Below the pieces are notes generated by a model that was not told the origin of the DNA, ran no database searches, and saw nothing but the letters and a program-made list of their open reading frames with translations. From positions 434,001-498,000 of the forward strand of contig NZ_JAMBOH010000002.1 in assembly GCF_023715505.1 (NCBI RefSeq): DNA of 64,000 bases, read 5' to 3'. Shown here piece after piece: positions 1 to 8,866 of the stretch. How positions within the stretch are numbered: the first letter of the stretch is position 1; each line of letters begins with the position of its first letter. The stretch comes from Neobacillus cucumis. Lineage in GTDB: Bacteria; Bacillota; Bacilli; Bacillales_B; DSM-18226. Both the position numbers and the translations under genes were made by a program.

Positions 1-665
1 GTATCCATGCCGGCATTCATGCCCGCTAAGATGTCGGTATCATAATAATCCCCCACCATCAGCGTTTCTTCTTTAGAGGTACCTAATACCTTTAACGCCT
101 GCTCCATAATAATCGCTTCGGGCTTACCGATAAAAGTAGGCTTTGTTTGCGTCGAAACTGCGATAACCGAGGTGAGCGAGCCATTTCCAGGGAGCAGTCC
201 TCTCTCTGTTGGGATGGCAATATCTCCATTTGTTGAAATAAATTTCGCTCCATTACGGACTGCCAGACAGGCTACTGCCAGCTTTTCATAGCTTATCTCA
301 CGGTCAATCCCGATGACAACAAAGTCGGCATCTTCCCCCGCAGCTCTAAAACCTTTCTCCTCAATTGCTGATTGAAGTCCCTCTTCCCCAATCACAAAAC
401 ACCTTGCATCCTTTTTTTGTTCGGCAATATAATTAGCCGTCGCTTGACTTGTTGTAAAAACAAGCTGCTCCTCTGCCGGGATATCAAAGCTGTTTAATTT
501 ATCCGCCACCTGCGCTGGTGTTCTGGAGGAATTATTAGTTACAAATAAATATGGAATATGTTTAGCCTTCAGTTTTTTCACAAAGTCAGACGCCGCCTCA
601 ATCCGTTCTGTGCCTTTATACATCGTGCCATCTAAATCAATCAAGTAGCCTTTATATTTTTTCAT
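1..665 (-). CDS. yutF: HAD-IIA family phosphatase YutF (3' end cut off by window edge)
   Basis: This is the N-terminal part (about 221 residues) of a NagD/AraL-like haloacid dehalogenase phosphatase. The nucleophile motif DLDGT is near residue 8, motif II VTNNSS near residue 45, a GKPEA lysine motif follows, and the acidic motif VGDYYDTD is near the window edge. The family usually has about 256 residues, so only the C-terminus is missing. The ATG at 665 has an AGGAGCG ribosome binding site. These enzymes dephosphorylate small sugar or nucleotide phosphates; the substrate here is not shown. It follows yutE in the same direction, as in B. subtilis. Confidence 0.9.
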   Translation of the reverse strand, partial: MKKYKGYLIDLDGTMYKGTERIEAASDFVKKLKAKHIPYLFVTNNSSRTPAQVADKLNSFDIPAEEQLVFTTSQATANYIAEQKKDARCFVIGEEGLQSAIEEKGFRAAGEDADFVVIGIDREISYEKLAVACLAVRNGAKFISTNGDIAIPTERGLLPGNGSLTSVIAVSTQTKPTFIGKPEAIIMEQALKVLGTSKEETLMVGDYYDTDILAGMNAGMD

Positions 666-734
666 TTGAAGAATCGCTCCTGTATATCGAATGTGATCTT
701 AAAAGTGAAATAGACCGTATGAACGGTCCATTGA

Positions 735-1172
735 TTAGTTTTTAAACGCTGAAACAGGTCCTAATTCATTGACTAAATAATCACGGACATTGGTTGAAAA
801 GCTCTCTAATTCGTGGAGATACTGTGAAAATTGTTCCTGCAGTTCGTGATGAGGAATCTCTAGATAATCCTGAACAAGGTTTTTCCGATACTGAATGAGA
901 AGCTTTAAATTTTCACCTGTTGTTCCACTAATAACCTTTTCATCGATTAAGATATCAATAATATCCTCATAACTGCCAGGGTCACGCATGATAAACCCAT
1001 CGATCATGCTATTTCCAACATCTAAAATAGACTCAATCATCATTTGACATAGACGCTCCAAGGCTGCCTTTTCAAGAGGCGTTGAATATTCCTTTTGACC
1101 TCGGAATAGATGGATTTGTACTTCTAAATATTTCAGCATGCTTTCAATTTTTTCTCTATCAACAAAATACAC
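735..1172 (-). CDS. yutE: DUF86 / HepT-like protein YutE
   Basis: A 145-residue, mostly helical protein of the DUF86 (HepT-like) family. Family members often act as HEPN RNases paired with a MNT nucleotidyltransferase antitoxin. The family's R-x4-6-H type motif is not clear here: a candidate RKN...H sits near residues 97-109. No MNT partner is adjacent, so a chromosomal housekeeping role is more likely than a toxin role. The start is GTG at 1172 with GGAAG 8 bases upstream. The order yutE then yutF matches B. subtilis. Function is unknown. Confidence 0.85.
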   Translation of the reverse strand: MYFVDREKIESMLKYLEVQIHLFRGQKEYSTPLEKAALERLCQMMIESILDVGNSMIDGFIMRDPGSYEDIIDILIDEKVISGTTGENLKLLIQYRKNLVQDYLEIPHHELQEQFSQYLHELESFSTNVRDYLVNELGPVSAFKN

Positions 1173-1354
1173 CTAGTCCACTTCCTTCCACCGTTCTTAT
1201 TCTATGTAATCATTCCAGTTCTTATTGTATCACAAACCAAGCCTTTCAGAATTTTTAGCGGACAGAATTCATGAAACTTGTCCTCCCAACGTGAACGTAA
1301 ATTTGATACTATAGAGGAGATGGTAAATAGTTAAACCAAAAAGGAGACGAACGA

Positions 1355-1621
1355 ATGCAGGAACGTTTTTATTTATACGATGATACAGAAAATACCAAAA
1401 CACGATTTGTTAGTTTTGTTGGCGAAAACCAACGCTTTGATTTGGCCATTACGCAAACAAATCGCCATTATGGAAAATCGTTAGTTTTAGATATGCAAGG
1501 AAATCGTTTTGCCATTATTGGCCCAGATGACCTAGAGGAAGAAGGGTATTTAGAGTTTGCTTTTCAATTAAACGAAGAGGATGCAGAGGAATTGCGCAGC
1601 TTTTTGGCAGAAATCGTCTAA
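1355..1621 (+). CDS. DUF3055 (SAV0927-type) family protein
   Basis: An 88-residue acidic protein beginning MQERFYLYDD with the conserved core RFVSFVGENQRFDLAI and GNRFAIIGPDDLEEEGY, which I recognise as the DUF3055 family of Firmicutes. No catalytic motif is visible and the function is unknown. AAGGAG lies 8 bases before the ATG. It is the first of two plus-strand genes between the divergent yutE and yutD. Confidence 0.85.
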   Translation: MQERFYLYDDTENTKTRFVSFVGENQRFDLAITQTNRHYGKSLVLDMQGNRFAIIGPDDLEEEGYLEFAFQLNEEDAEELRSFLAEIV

Positions 1622-1678
1622 TGAACAACACATGTTTTTCACTCCACGGTCTCATAATAAGGGCAAAGGAGTGAAACC

Positions 1679-1963
1679 ATGACAAATAAAGGCTCAGAAG
1701 AATATACGGAATTATCAAATGTTGAAAAACAACAAAATTATCTTACGGCACAAGAGTTTCCTGAAGGTCCCTATGGTTCTCCAATTCGAAAAAATAAACC
1801 CGTTCAGAATAAAAGTACTCCGTGGGAAGACGGACAACGTTATTACAGCAATTTTAACTATGAAAATAAAACATTGCATCAGGATATACCACGGCAGATG
1901 GAGGGAGCCCATCCGACCCACGATGATCCGAATATAGATTATCAGGCACCTTATGACAATTAA
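1679..1963 (+). CDS. Small hydrophilic cytosolic protein, uncharacterised
   Basis: A 94-residue hydrophilic, proline- and tyrosine-rich protein without membrane segments or signal peptide. It has motifs such as FPEGPYGSP and a C-terminal DDPNIDYQAPYDN. Similar small proteins occur at this place in related bacilli, but no function is known to me. AAAGGAGTGA gives a strong ribosome binding site before the ATG at 1679. A short dispersed repeat begins directly at its stop codon. Confidence 0.75.
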   Translation: MTNKGSEEYTELSNVEKQQNYLTAQEFPEGPYGSPIRKNKPVQNKSTPWEDGQRYYSNFNYENKTLHQDIPRQMEGAHPTHDDPNIDYQAPYDN

Positions 1964-1999
1964 GAGCGGAAGCGCCTTGACCAGGGGCTGGAGCTGGAT
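1964..1999. repeat. Dispersed palindromic repeat, short copy 1
   Basis: The sequence joins the left end (GCGGAAGCGCCTTGACCAGG) directly to the right end (GGCTGGAGCTGGA) of an element found in longer form at 41,199, 45,452 and 60,455. The variable hairpin core is missing. It starts immediately after a stop codon. Confidence 0.75.
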
Positions 2000-2011
2000 A
2001 TTAATTAAAAA

Positions 2012-2040
2012 AGAAGGGTCAGTTTACTGATCCTTCTCAT
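2012..2040. terminator. Bidirectional rho-independent terminator
   Basis: A stem AGAAGGGTCAGT / ACTGATCCTTCT with a two-base loop, with an A-run on one side and a T-run on the other. It can end both the upstream plus-strand gene and yutD on the minus strand, whose stop overlaps it. Confidence 0.8.
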
Positions 2041-2312
2041 TTTTTTACTTTTTTTAATACAAAAAAAGCACAGCCAAAGTTACAATATTCGTAAAGATAC
2101 TCACTTAGGGTACTAATTTTGGTATCAAATGTAGCCTTTTGGTTTTGATCATCAAAAAAACCCTTAAGACGAAGCTGCCCATATCCCCAATCACCGACAA
2201 TATAGTCATACCTCGCTAAAATATCACTGTATCTTGCTTTTAAGGCTTCTTCATTATACCCATCTCGAAATTCCCGGATGATTTCATATGTGGTATTGTT
2301 GATCACAATCAT
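2037..2312 (-). CDS. yutD: YutD family protein (DUF1027)
   Basis: A 91-residue protein with the DUF1027/YutD hallmarks DYIVGDWGYGQLRLKGFF (residues about 38-55) and YLYEYCNFGCAFFVLK near the C-terminus. The family is widespread in Firmicutes and its role is not established. It is encoded on the minus strand, convergent with the preceding plus-strand pair and divergent from the spore lipoprotein gene, as expected for the yut cluster. Confidence 0.9.
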   Translation of the reverse strand: MIVINNTTYEIIREFRDGYNEEALKARYSDILARYDYIVGDWGYGQLRLKGFFDDQNQKATFDTKISTLSEYLYEYCNFGCAFFVLKKVKK

Positions 2313-2432
2313 CTATTTCACCTCGTTTTTTGCCGACAAATTCCTACTTTCCATTATACCTGATTCACCATCAATTGCTAAGAAAATAAATGCCTGGTTT
2401 GGTCATCCTATATATAGGAGGTGCAAAAAAAT

Positions 2433-3158
2433 ATGAAAAAGTTACTTATAATTGCAGGACTATGTACCCTAACAGCACTAAGCGGGTGCTCAAAGGATAC
2501 TGGAAATAATGATGTTTATGAAGAGAGCGGAAACACCATTAACGTAAATAATAAGCGGCATGAACTTTACAATGAAGGCGGTAGCCGCGGTATTCGGAAT
2601 ACGAGTACAAGCTATGGGTTTGTTCGTCACCAAAAGAGCCCACTAATGAACGATAAAATAGCAAATGATCATTACACTGCACTTGACCGCGAGCAACTAG
2701 CTAATATTATTAGTAAGTACAGTGCAGATATTCCAAATGTTCATGACGTTGCCACACTGGTCACTGACCAAGAAGTGTTGATTGCATATGATACGGATTC
2801 TAAGAAACGGAACCTCACCGCGGACCAAGTGAAGAAGACGGCCTTTTCGGTGGTTCCTCGCTATTACCATGTGTATGTGTCAGATAACTCTAAATTAATG
2901 CGAGATGTGGAGAACCTTGCAAGCCTTGATTCTACGAGCCGGAATGCCCGCCATACGGTTAATAGTGTGATTAAGCAAATGTTAAAGTCGCCTCAAGGAG
3001 CACGGTTAAATGCAAGTGAAGACGAAAATGGCCGGACACCGGATGACTTTGATATCAACAAAACTCCAAAAGTTAATGACAAAGACACAAATAAAGCTAA
3101 GAATACGAATCAAAATTCCAATAATAGTAACAATAATACCAATATGAGCAACAAATAA
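2433..3158 (+). CDS. yutC: YhcN/YlaJ family sporulation lipoprotein (YutC)
   Basis: A 241-residue lipoprotein of the YhcN/YlaJ family, found in the forespore or spore membrane. The signal peptide is followed by lipobox LSGC, with the lipidated Cys at residue 19. The YhcN/YlaJ core (about residues 80-180) includes the VATLVTDQEVLIAYD strand and a VVPRYYHVYVSD motif. The C-terminal 40 residues are a low-complexity Asn/Lys/Thr tail. The start is the ATG at 2433, preceded by AGGAGGTG; an in-frame GTG at 2421 overlaps that Shine-Dalgarno and is not the start. Together with YunB it supports an endospore former. Confidence 0.88.
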   Translation: MKKLLIIAGLCTLTALSGCSKDTGNNDVYEESGNTINVNNKRHELYNEGGSRGIRNTSTSYGFVRHQKSPLMNDKIANDHYTALDREQLANIISKYSADIPNVHDVATLVTDQEVLIAYDTDSKKRNLTADQVKKTAFSVVPRYYHVYVSDNSKLMRDVENLASLDSTSRNARHTVNSVIKQMLKSPQGARLNASEDENGRTPDDFDINKTPKVNDKDTNKAKNTNQNSNNSNNNTNMSNK

Positions 3159-3160
3159 TG

Positions 3161-3196
3161 AAAAAGAGTTCATGCCTGATGGCTGAACTCTTTTTT
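3161..3196. terminator. Bidirectional terminator between yutC and lipA
   Basis: AAAAAGAGTTCA and TGAACTCTTTTTT flank an 11-base loop. The genes converge and both stops border the hairpin. Confidence 0.88.
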
Positions 3197-3197
3197 G

Positions 3198-4118
3198 CTA
3201 CGCTTCCTTCGCTTCTTCTATTTCACCGAGCATTTGCTTATGCTTTGCTGCTGCATTAACTTGTTCATCGGCATGGTAGGAGGAGCGGACAAGCGGACCT
3301 GCTTCACAATGGCTAAAACCTTTACTTAGCGCAATTTGCTGGAATTCCTTAAATTCATCAGGAGTATAATACTTCTCAACCTTTAAATGACTTTTGGTCG
3401 GCTGCAGATATTGTCCAATGGTCATGATGTCAACGTTGTTAGCTCTTAGGTCATCCATAACTTCCAATATCTCTTCTTTTGTTTCACCAAGACCAATCAT
3501 TAAGCTGGATTTAGTTGGAATGCTTGGCTGCATTTCTTTGGCACGGCGGAGAAACTCCAGTGAACGGTCATATTTAGCTCGTGCCCGAACTCTTGGAGTT
3601 AACCGTCTAACGGTCTCAATATTATGATTAAGGATATCTGGCTTAGCATCCATGAGGGTTTTTAAGTTTTCTTCCTTTCCACCCATATCGGATGGAAGAA
3701 CTTCAATACTTGTAAATGGATTTTTACGGCGAATAGCTCGTACTGTTTCGGCAAATACCGCTGCTCCGCCATCTTTTAAGTCATCCCGCGCAACAGCCGT
3801 TACAACGACATGTTTTAGGTTCATTAATTGAACAGAATCGGCGACTCTTTCTGGCTCTTGCCAATCGAGTTCTGTCGGAAGACCTGTTTTTACCGCACAG
3901 AAACGGCAGGCACGTGTACAGGTATCCCCAAGGATCATAAAGGTTGCCGTACGTCTTACGGCCCAGCATTCATGAATATTAGGGCATCTGGCTTCTTCAC
4001 AAACCGTATGAAGATTTTTTTCCCGCATCATTTTTTTTAAGCCTGTATAGGACTCATTGGTATTTAATTTTATTTTTAGCCATTCCGGCTTACGTAAAAT
4101 TTCTTCTTTCTTGCTCAT
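3198..4118 (-). CDS. lipA: Lipoyl synthase LipA
   Basis: A radical-SAM enzyme that inserts two sulfurs into octanoyl groups on lipoyl domains. The auxiliary cluster motif [12 protein letters not shown] is near residues 40-51. The radical-SAM cysteines CTRACRFC follow near residue 66, and the C-terminal RSSYHADE motif supplies the serine ligand. Length is about 306 residues, typical of the family. The start is the ATG at 4118 ([13 protein letters not shown]) after GAGGAG; a TTG at 4133 lies in the ribosome binding site and is rejected. The window also holds GcvH, a lipoylated acceptor. Confidence 0.97.
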   Translation of the reverse strand: MSKKEEILRKPEWLKIKLNTNESYTGLKKMMREKNLHTVCEEARCPNIHECWAVRRTATFMILGDTCTRACRFCAVKTGLPTELDWQEPERVADSVQLMNLKHVVVTAVARDDLKDGGAAVFAETVRAIRRKNPFTSIEVLPSDMGGKEENLKTLMDAKPDILNHNIETVRRLTPRVRARAKYDRSLEFLRRAKEMQPSIPTKSSLMIGLGETKEEILEVMDDLRANNVDIMTIGQYLQPTKSHLKVEKYYTPDEFKEFQQIALSKGFSHCEAGPLVRSSYHADEQVNAAAKHKQMLGEIEEAKEA

Positions 4119-4291
4119 TTTTACACTCCTCAAAATAACTTATCTGGTTCTTTTTTGAGCTCTTCTGTCACTTTATCATACTAGAGGATGAACAACAAGC
4201 AATTAAAATTGGATTACCAATTATTAACCATAATGAAATATCAGAAGTATCATACACTAATCTTGTACATTAATTGGAAGGAGGATTCCTG

Positions 4292-5296
4292 TTGCGGGCT
4301 GTTCTAAAGATTGGAACCATCCTTATACTTTTTATTTCTACTTTGTCTGTCAGGGATGCTCATGCACAAGAAACCGATCCCTATCAGGAAAGAATGAAGC
4401 TATATAAAAAAGTGGAAACCATTACTCAAATCCCTTGGTATTACTTAGCAGCCATTGATCAATACGAGAGAAGTGTCCGCCTAGCTCGCAGAGATTTACC
4501 AAAAGCTGATGGTGTCATTGGTATTTATTTTCGTCCTGAAGTGTGGGCAGGCTTGACCAATCCTAATCCAAACGAAGAGAATCCAGCTGTCATTCAGTTT
4601 TTTAATGGTATGGGCGTTGATGGAGACGGAGATGGCAAAGCGAGTTTAAAGAGCGATGAGGATGTTTTATATGCATTTGCAAATTATCTCCTTTCATACG
4701 GTGTTGATCCTGATAATCTTAAAATTGGGTTATGGAACTACTATCATCGCGATCGAACAGTTGGCATTATTGCTGGGAAGGCTAAAATTTACCGCCAACT
4801 TGGGCGCTTGGATTTAGATAAGCGTGTTTTTCCTGTTCCTTTATACAGCAATCACAGTTACCGCAGTACCTGGGGCGATGCACGCGGCTGGGGCGGCAGA
4901 AGAATTCATGAAGGAACTGATATTTTTGCTAATTATGGTGTTCCCGTCCGAGCTACGGCCTACGGGATTGTTGAGATGAAAGGCTGGAATAAGTTCGGTG
5001 GCTGGAGAATCGGCATCCGTGATATTAATAACACTTATCATTATTTCGCCCATCTTAGCGGCTTTGCTAAAAATCTTCAAGTCGGGCAAGTGGTTGAACC
5101 CGGTATGGTCATAGGCGGTGTAGGCAGCACCGGATACGGTCCTCCGGGAACCTCCGGAAAGTTCCCACCTCATTTACATTATGGAATGTACAAAGACAAT
5201 GGGATTACGGAATGGTCATTTGATCCCTATCCACACTTAGCGCAGTGGAAACGGTTGGAACGGGAAGAGCTTCGAAAAATGAAAAAATCCCGTTGA
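4292..5296 (+). CDS. yunA: M23 family metallopeptidase with signal peptide (YunA)
   Basis: A secreted peptidoglycan endopeptidase candidate of about 334 residues. The N-terminal signal peptide ends in AHA. A helical N-terminal region is followed by a LytM/M23 domain with zinc motifs RIHEGTDIFA (H and D), the HYFAHLS strand and HLHYGMY. A calcium-like DGDGDGKA stretch lies near residue 115. The likely start is TTG at 4292, seven bases after AAGGAGGA; the longer in-frame TTG at 4274 overlaps that site. It is divergent from lipA, as in B. subtilis. Confidence 0.88.
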   Translation: MRAVLKIGTILILFISTLSVRDAHAQETDPYQERMKLYKKVETITQIPWYYLAAIDQYERSVRLARRDLPKADGVIGIYFRPEVWAGLTNPNPNEENPAVIQFFNGMGVDGDGDGKASLKSDEDVLYAFANYLLSYGVDPDNLKIGLWNYYHRDRTVGIIAGKAKIYRQLGRLDLDKRVFPVPLYSNHSYRSTWGDARGWGGRRIHEGTDIFANYGVPVRATAYGIVEMKGWNKFGGWRIGIRDINNTYHYFAHLSGFAKNLQVGQVVEPGMVIGGVGSTGYGPPGTSGKFPPHLHYGMYKDNGITEWSFDPYPHLAQWKRLEREELRKMKKSR

Positions 5297-5329
5297 GAGA
5301 GCTTCCCCTTAAAATTAGCCTATCGACAA

Positions 5330-5358
5330 AAAAGGACTGTCCAGATGGATAGTCCTTA
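5330..5358. terminator. Bidirectional terminator between yunA and yunB
   Basis: AAGGACTGTCC / GGATAGTCCTT stem with a small loop, A-rich upstream and T-rich downstream. It serves the convergent yunA and yunB genes. Confidence 0.8.
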
Positions 5359-5366
5359 CTAATTTT

Positions 5367-6158
5367 TTAGTTCGTCTTTTTAGTTTCACTCTTGCTCGTA
5401 TCCGTCTTTTTTTCCGGTATCTGTATGGAAGGTGTTAAGCTCCCTCCATGATTATAAAATTGTGGGACTTCCCCTTCCACAAGGGTTCCACCAACAGGTA
5501 TGCTTTGTTTGAGCTTCGTCACTTCTGTTGCAAATGGAGTAATAATTTGCACAGAAACCTCTATATCTACAGAAACTTCCATCCACGTATTGTTGATTCC
5601 CATTTCTTTTGTGGCAATATGCACATCCGGTTCTACTTCACCGATCGCATGAAATTTTACAGGGATTTTCGGACCAATATTCCCTAATAAAGTGATATTT
5701 GTTGCCTGCCCTAATGGAATATACCAGACAATTCCGTCCTCTTTCTCGGTATTTTCTGTTTCGATTTCGACATCATTTTCCAATAATGCAATATCACCTT
5801 TTTTAGCTGTTTTTAGATTTTTTTGAATCTGTGCTGTGGTTTCTGCCAGTACTCGATTGATTAAGTCAGTGTTTAATTGGGCATTTTGTCCTTTGCCGTT
5901 ACTGCCTGGTACTATTTTAATCACATCATTATTATCACCAACATTGGTGGTTCGTTTGGTAATGGCTCGGTTGATGACAAGTGAGGCGATATTCCGTGTT
6001 TCAGATGTAGCAATTCTCATTAAAGTCGGCTCAATCCCCTTATTCACGAGCCATAATCCTGAAGCAGTAGAGAACAAGAAAAGGATAAAGGATAGCAACA
6101 GGACGTAGCGGAAAGGCAGAGGCCCCCGTTTGCGAAGCCGTCTAGAAAACTTAGCCAA
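5367..6158 (-). CDS. yunB: Sporulation protein YunB
   Basis: About 263 residues. A basic N-terminus is followed by one membrane segment (YVLLLSFILFLFSTASGLWL, about residues 18-37) and an extracytoplasmic domain containing VGDNNDVIKIVPG, IPLGQATNITLLGNIGPKIPVKF and VEGEVPQFY, typical of YunB. In B. subtilis the gene is sigma-E dependent and needed for efficient sporulation. The probable start is TTG at 6158, six bases after AAGGGGTG; the GTG at 6167 lies in that site. The C-terminus is a Lys/Thr/Ser tail. Confidence 0.88.
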   Translation of the reverse strand: MAKFSRRLRKRGPLPFRYVLLLSFILFLFSTASGLWLVNKGIEPTLMRIATSETRNIASLVINRAITKRTTNVGDNNDVIKIVPGSNGKGQNAQLNTDLINRVLAETTAQIQKNLKTAKKGDIALLENDVEIETENTEKEDGIVWYIPLGQATNITLLGNIGPKIPVKFHAIGEVEPDVHIATKEMGINNTWMEVSVDIEVSVQIITPFATEVTKLKQSIPVGGTLVEGEVPQFYNHGGSLTPSIQIPEKKTDTSKSETKKTN

Positions 6159-6271
6159 GTAAATCACCCCTTCTTGTTAAATGTATGCACAAGAAAGATG
6201 AACTAGCCCAGAAAAAAGAATGCAGCGGTCATCACCGGTAAAGCTGAAGCTAACACCGTTGCTAAAACAAA

Positions 6272-6303
6272 GAAAAAATGCCTGCTAACTAGTAGCAAGC
6301 ATT
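6272..6303 (-). terminator. Terminator after yunC
   Basis: On the minus strand ATGCTTGCTA and TTAGCAGGCAT form a stem followed by a T-run. It closes the yunF-yunE-yunD-yunC run. Confidence 0.75.
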
Positions 6304-6605
6304 TAAATCATTTTAAGCAAAGCCTCTTTACCGATCATTCCCTTATGAATTCCAAGTGCCTCTGCTTCCCATGTGACCGACTCTAAAGGGGCATTTAGAA
6401 GCTGCTCAATCGTCCGGACGCCGACAGCCCGGCCAGCAATGATTTTTCGATCTTTCAGTTTATCATTTAATAGGCCCACATCTAATGCACCGCACATAAT
6501 ATAGCCCTTATCATTTGAAACGGTAAGCAAGGTGGTTTTAGGGAGTAACACAGTAACAGCCAAAAAAGTATGTCCATTAATTTCGATTGGTGAAAGCTCA
6601 ACCAA
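6303..6605 (-). CDS. yunC: DUF1805 family protein YunC
   Basis: A 100-residue protein of the DUF1805 family, with conserved GHTFLAVTVLLPKTTLLTVSN, YIMCGALDVGLLN and the AVGVRTIEQLLNAPL segment. B. subtilis YunC has a solved alpha/beta structure, but no activity is established. The start is TTG at 6605, preceded by GGGGTGAGG. It is last in the unidirectional set yunF-yunE-yunD-yunC. Confidence 0.88.
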   Translation of the reverse strand: MVELSPIEINGHTFLAVTVLLPKTTLLTVSNDKGYIMCGALDVGLLNDKLKDRKIIAGRAVGVRTIEQLLNAPLESVTWEAEALGIHKGMIGKEALLKMI

Positions 6606-6668
6606 AGGTTCCTCACCCCTTTCCTTACTATCACTGTATGATTAGAAGGATTAAAGGGTGACAGGCTA

Positions 6669-8018
6669 TCAGTGTTTCTCCAGCTCCCATTTTAATAAAT
6701 CCCGCAGGAATTCCGGGAGGAGATATTTTTTTTCTTTAAAAGGCAAAACTTCTTTAAAAAAGTGACCAAAGGTAAACATATCAGGAAGTGCGAAAGTATA
6801 GGTTTTATCATATTCTAACGGAGCATTATGGATCAATAGTTGGCCTTCTTTGAATTGAATTCCCTCATAGACAAAAATCCCCAAGACTGTTCCCCTAAAA
6901 CCTAGGCCTTTTATTTCTCTGTGGCGTAATTCAGGACCATTTGTTTCCGAAAGTATTTTTTCAAGCTCCTCCCCAGTCAGTTCAATGACGCATGGGTTAA
7001 TGGGATGGGGACAAATATTAAGCAAATCATAGGTGGTTACCTTACCAGATAATGAGCCCAAGAGAAGACCAGCGTTTATCATCGCACAATCGGTTTGGCA
7101 CCACTCTCGTAAAGCTTTGCACAGTAATTGCGAAAGATTTGTTTCATGAAAAGGATCATGAAGCAATGGTTCCTGGAGAATGGTTATTTGTTGATTGAGA
7201 AGCTCTTTCCCCTTTTCAAAAAAGTAGGCCATTTGCTCCTGTTCGTTTTTGGCCTCAGGAATCTCCTCAAAGTCGTAAAGAATGGCTTTTTTATTTTCAA
7301 CAGCCTTATTCTCATTGACGGTGAGTGTCATATGACCGACATAATGACCAAATTTCCCTGCGGCTCCAATCAGTGTCTGCCCGACCATCTCTCCTTGTTC
7401 GAGGAAATGATGGGTATGTGCCCCTAAAATCACGTCAATTTCTGGAAAATTGGCAGCTATGTTTTCATCATCTTGAAGGCCAAGGTGGGAAAGTAAGATG
7501 ATGATATCAGCCTTTTTTCTTAGAGGCTTCAGCCATTTTTTTAACTCTGAAATTGGATCGGTGATTTCCCATCCCAGCAGATTGTATAGATGGCTAAAGC
7601 AGGCAGTGAGACCAATGACCCCAATTCTAGTTCCTGTTTTTGTGTCATAGATTTTATAAGGTTTGACCCAATTAGGATAAGCACCATTGGCTTTATACAG
7701 GTTTGCGTTAAGTACGTCGAAGTCTGCATCATCGTATAGATGATCCAAATCTTCATGTGGAAGATTAACTCCCTCATTATTCCCAATCGTCACAGCTGTA
7801 TAGCCGCAACGATTTAGCAGTTCAATATTCCCTCTTCCTTTGGTTGCTTCCGTATATGGATGCCAGCGGTCAATAAAATCACCAATATCAAATAAAAAAA
7901 GCTCTTCTTCCCTGGTGTGATAGTACTTCTTTTTTTCCATCAGGAAATTTTGAATTCGGGGCCAATGCTCGAAGTGGCTGTGAAAATCATTTGTATGTAA
8001 GATATGTATAGTTTCCAT
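6669..8018 (-). CDS. yunD: Metallophosphoesterase / 5'-nucleotidase family protein YunD
   Basis: A 449-residue UshA-like protein without a signal peptide. The N-terminal calcineurin-like domain has metal motifs NDFHSHFE (residue 10), GDFIDRW (47), IGNNEG (79), LLSHLG and GAHTHH (about 200). The C-terminal 5'-nucleotidase domain (about 290-445) includes NAGLLLG and the ICPHPINP segment. It is expected to hydrolyse nucleotides or other phosphate esters in the cytoplasm. Its start lies seven bases after the yunE stop, suggesting translational coupling. Confidence 0.9.
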   Translation of the reverse strand: METIHILHTNDFHSHFEHWPRIQNFLMEKKKYYHTREEELFLFDIGDFIDRWHPYTEATKGRGNIELLNRCGYTAVTIGNNEGVNLPHEDLDHLYDDADFDVLNANLYKANGAYPNWVKPYKIYDTKTGTRIGVIGLTACFSHLYNLLGWEITDPISELKKWLKPLRKKADIIILLSHLGLQDDENIAANFPEIDVILGAHTHHFLEQGEMVGQTLIGAAGKFGHYVGHMTLTVNENKAVENKKAILYDFEEIPEAKNEQEQMAYFFEKGKELLNQQITILQEPLLHDPFHETNLSQLLCKALREWCQTDCAMINAGLLLGSLSGKVTTYDLLNICPHPINPCVIELTGEELEKILSETNGPELRHREIKGLGFRGTVLGIFVYEGIQFKEGQLLIHNAPLEYDKTYTFALPDMFTFGHFFKEVLPFKEKKYLLPEFLRDLLKWELEKH

Positions 8019-8025
8019 GTTTGTC

Positions 8026-8847
8026 CTACCCTGTTATCCCTTGATAGATTAAGCGCACCCCAACAATGATGAGGGTGGCTCTGATAATGATGACAATCGT
8101 TTTACTCTTAAACCTCGTATTTAGATAGACACCAACTTTTGCACCAATCCATGCCCCCGGCACTAGCGCCAAGGCATAAAGCCAATTCACGTTTCCTAAC
8201 CAGATATGTGTGATGGAACTAAGGATGGAGGTTGGTAAAATCATGAACATCGATGTAGCTGTGGCCACATGCGGCGGAAAGAAAAATAGCAAAATCATCG
8301 TTGGTACCATGAGTGAGCCGCCGCCGATTCCAAAGATTCCAGATAGGAACCCGACGACAAAGGCAATCACGACTCCTAGAATAGGGTTAAAGCCATATTC
8401 AAAGGAGCCGCCGCTATTATCTGTATAAGTACGAATAATTCCTTTATCTTTACGAAACGGAAGCGGCTTTAATTTGTCCTTAACGATTAGGACGAACGAG
8501 ACAAAAAGAATAAATGTACCAAAATAGATGTTAAAAGAATGTAAGCCCATTTTTTCCGTTACCCAGGCACCCAAAATACTTCCTGGTCCGCTCCCGATTA
8601 GAAAAATGAGTCCGCTTTTATAGTCGACTGTTTTATGTTTCATGTAAGCCAGCGTCGACGATAAGCCAGTAAAAATCATTGTAAACAGCGAGGTACCTAC
8701 TACCACTTGTGGTGTCAAGTGATGGAATGAAGGAAGGGTTGCCAGGTAAAGCAAGGCAGGAACGACGATAATTCCTCCTCCCATGCCAATCAGGGAGCCG
8801 AGTGAACTAGCTGCAATTCCTATTAATATTAAGAGTATCCACTCCAT
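8026..8847 (-). CDS. yunE: TauE/SafE family membrane permease YunE
   Basis: A 273-residue membrane protein with about eight hydrophobic segments and the two repeated glycine-rich signatures of the TauE/SafE (DUF81) family: GSLIGMGGGIIVVPALL near residue 20 and GIFGIGGGSLMVPTMIL near residue 175. Characterised members export sulfite or sulfonate-related anions; the substrate here is unknown. It sits between yunF and yunD on the same strand with short spacing, so co-transcription is likely. Confidence 0.92.
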   Translation of the reverse strand: MEWILLILIGIAASSLGSLIGMGGGIIVVPALLYLATLPSFHHLTPQVVVGTSLFTMIFTGLSSTLAYMKHKTVDYKSGLIFLIGSGPGSILGAWVTEKMGLHSFNIYFGTFILFVSFVLIVKDKLKPLPFRKDKGIIRTYTDNSGGSFEYGFNPILGVVIAFVVGFLSGIFGIGGGSLMVPTMILLFFFPPHVATATSMFMILPTSILSSITHIWLGNVNWLYALALVPGAWIGAKVGVYLNTRFKSKTIVIIIRATLIIVGVRLIYQGITG

Positions 8848-8866
8848 TTGTGTTCACCTTCTAAGT

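Noticed and set aside
705..734. Terminator between yutE and yutF (GACCGT / ACGGTC hairpin)
   Set aside because: Short stem and no real T-run on the minus strand; read-through into yutF is expected.
735..1172. HepT-type toxin of a HEPN/MNT pair
   Set aside because: No MNT antitoxin gene is adjacent and the gene sits in a conserved housekeeping order.
6180..6300. Possible 27-residue hydrophobic peptide on the minus strand between yunC and yunB
   Set aside because: No clear start codon with a ribosome binding site, and it overlaps the yunC terminator.
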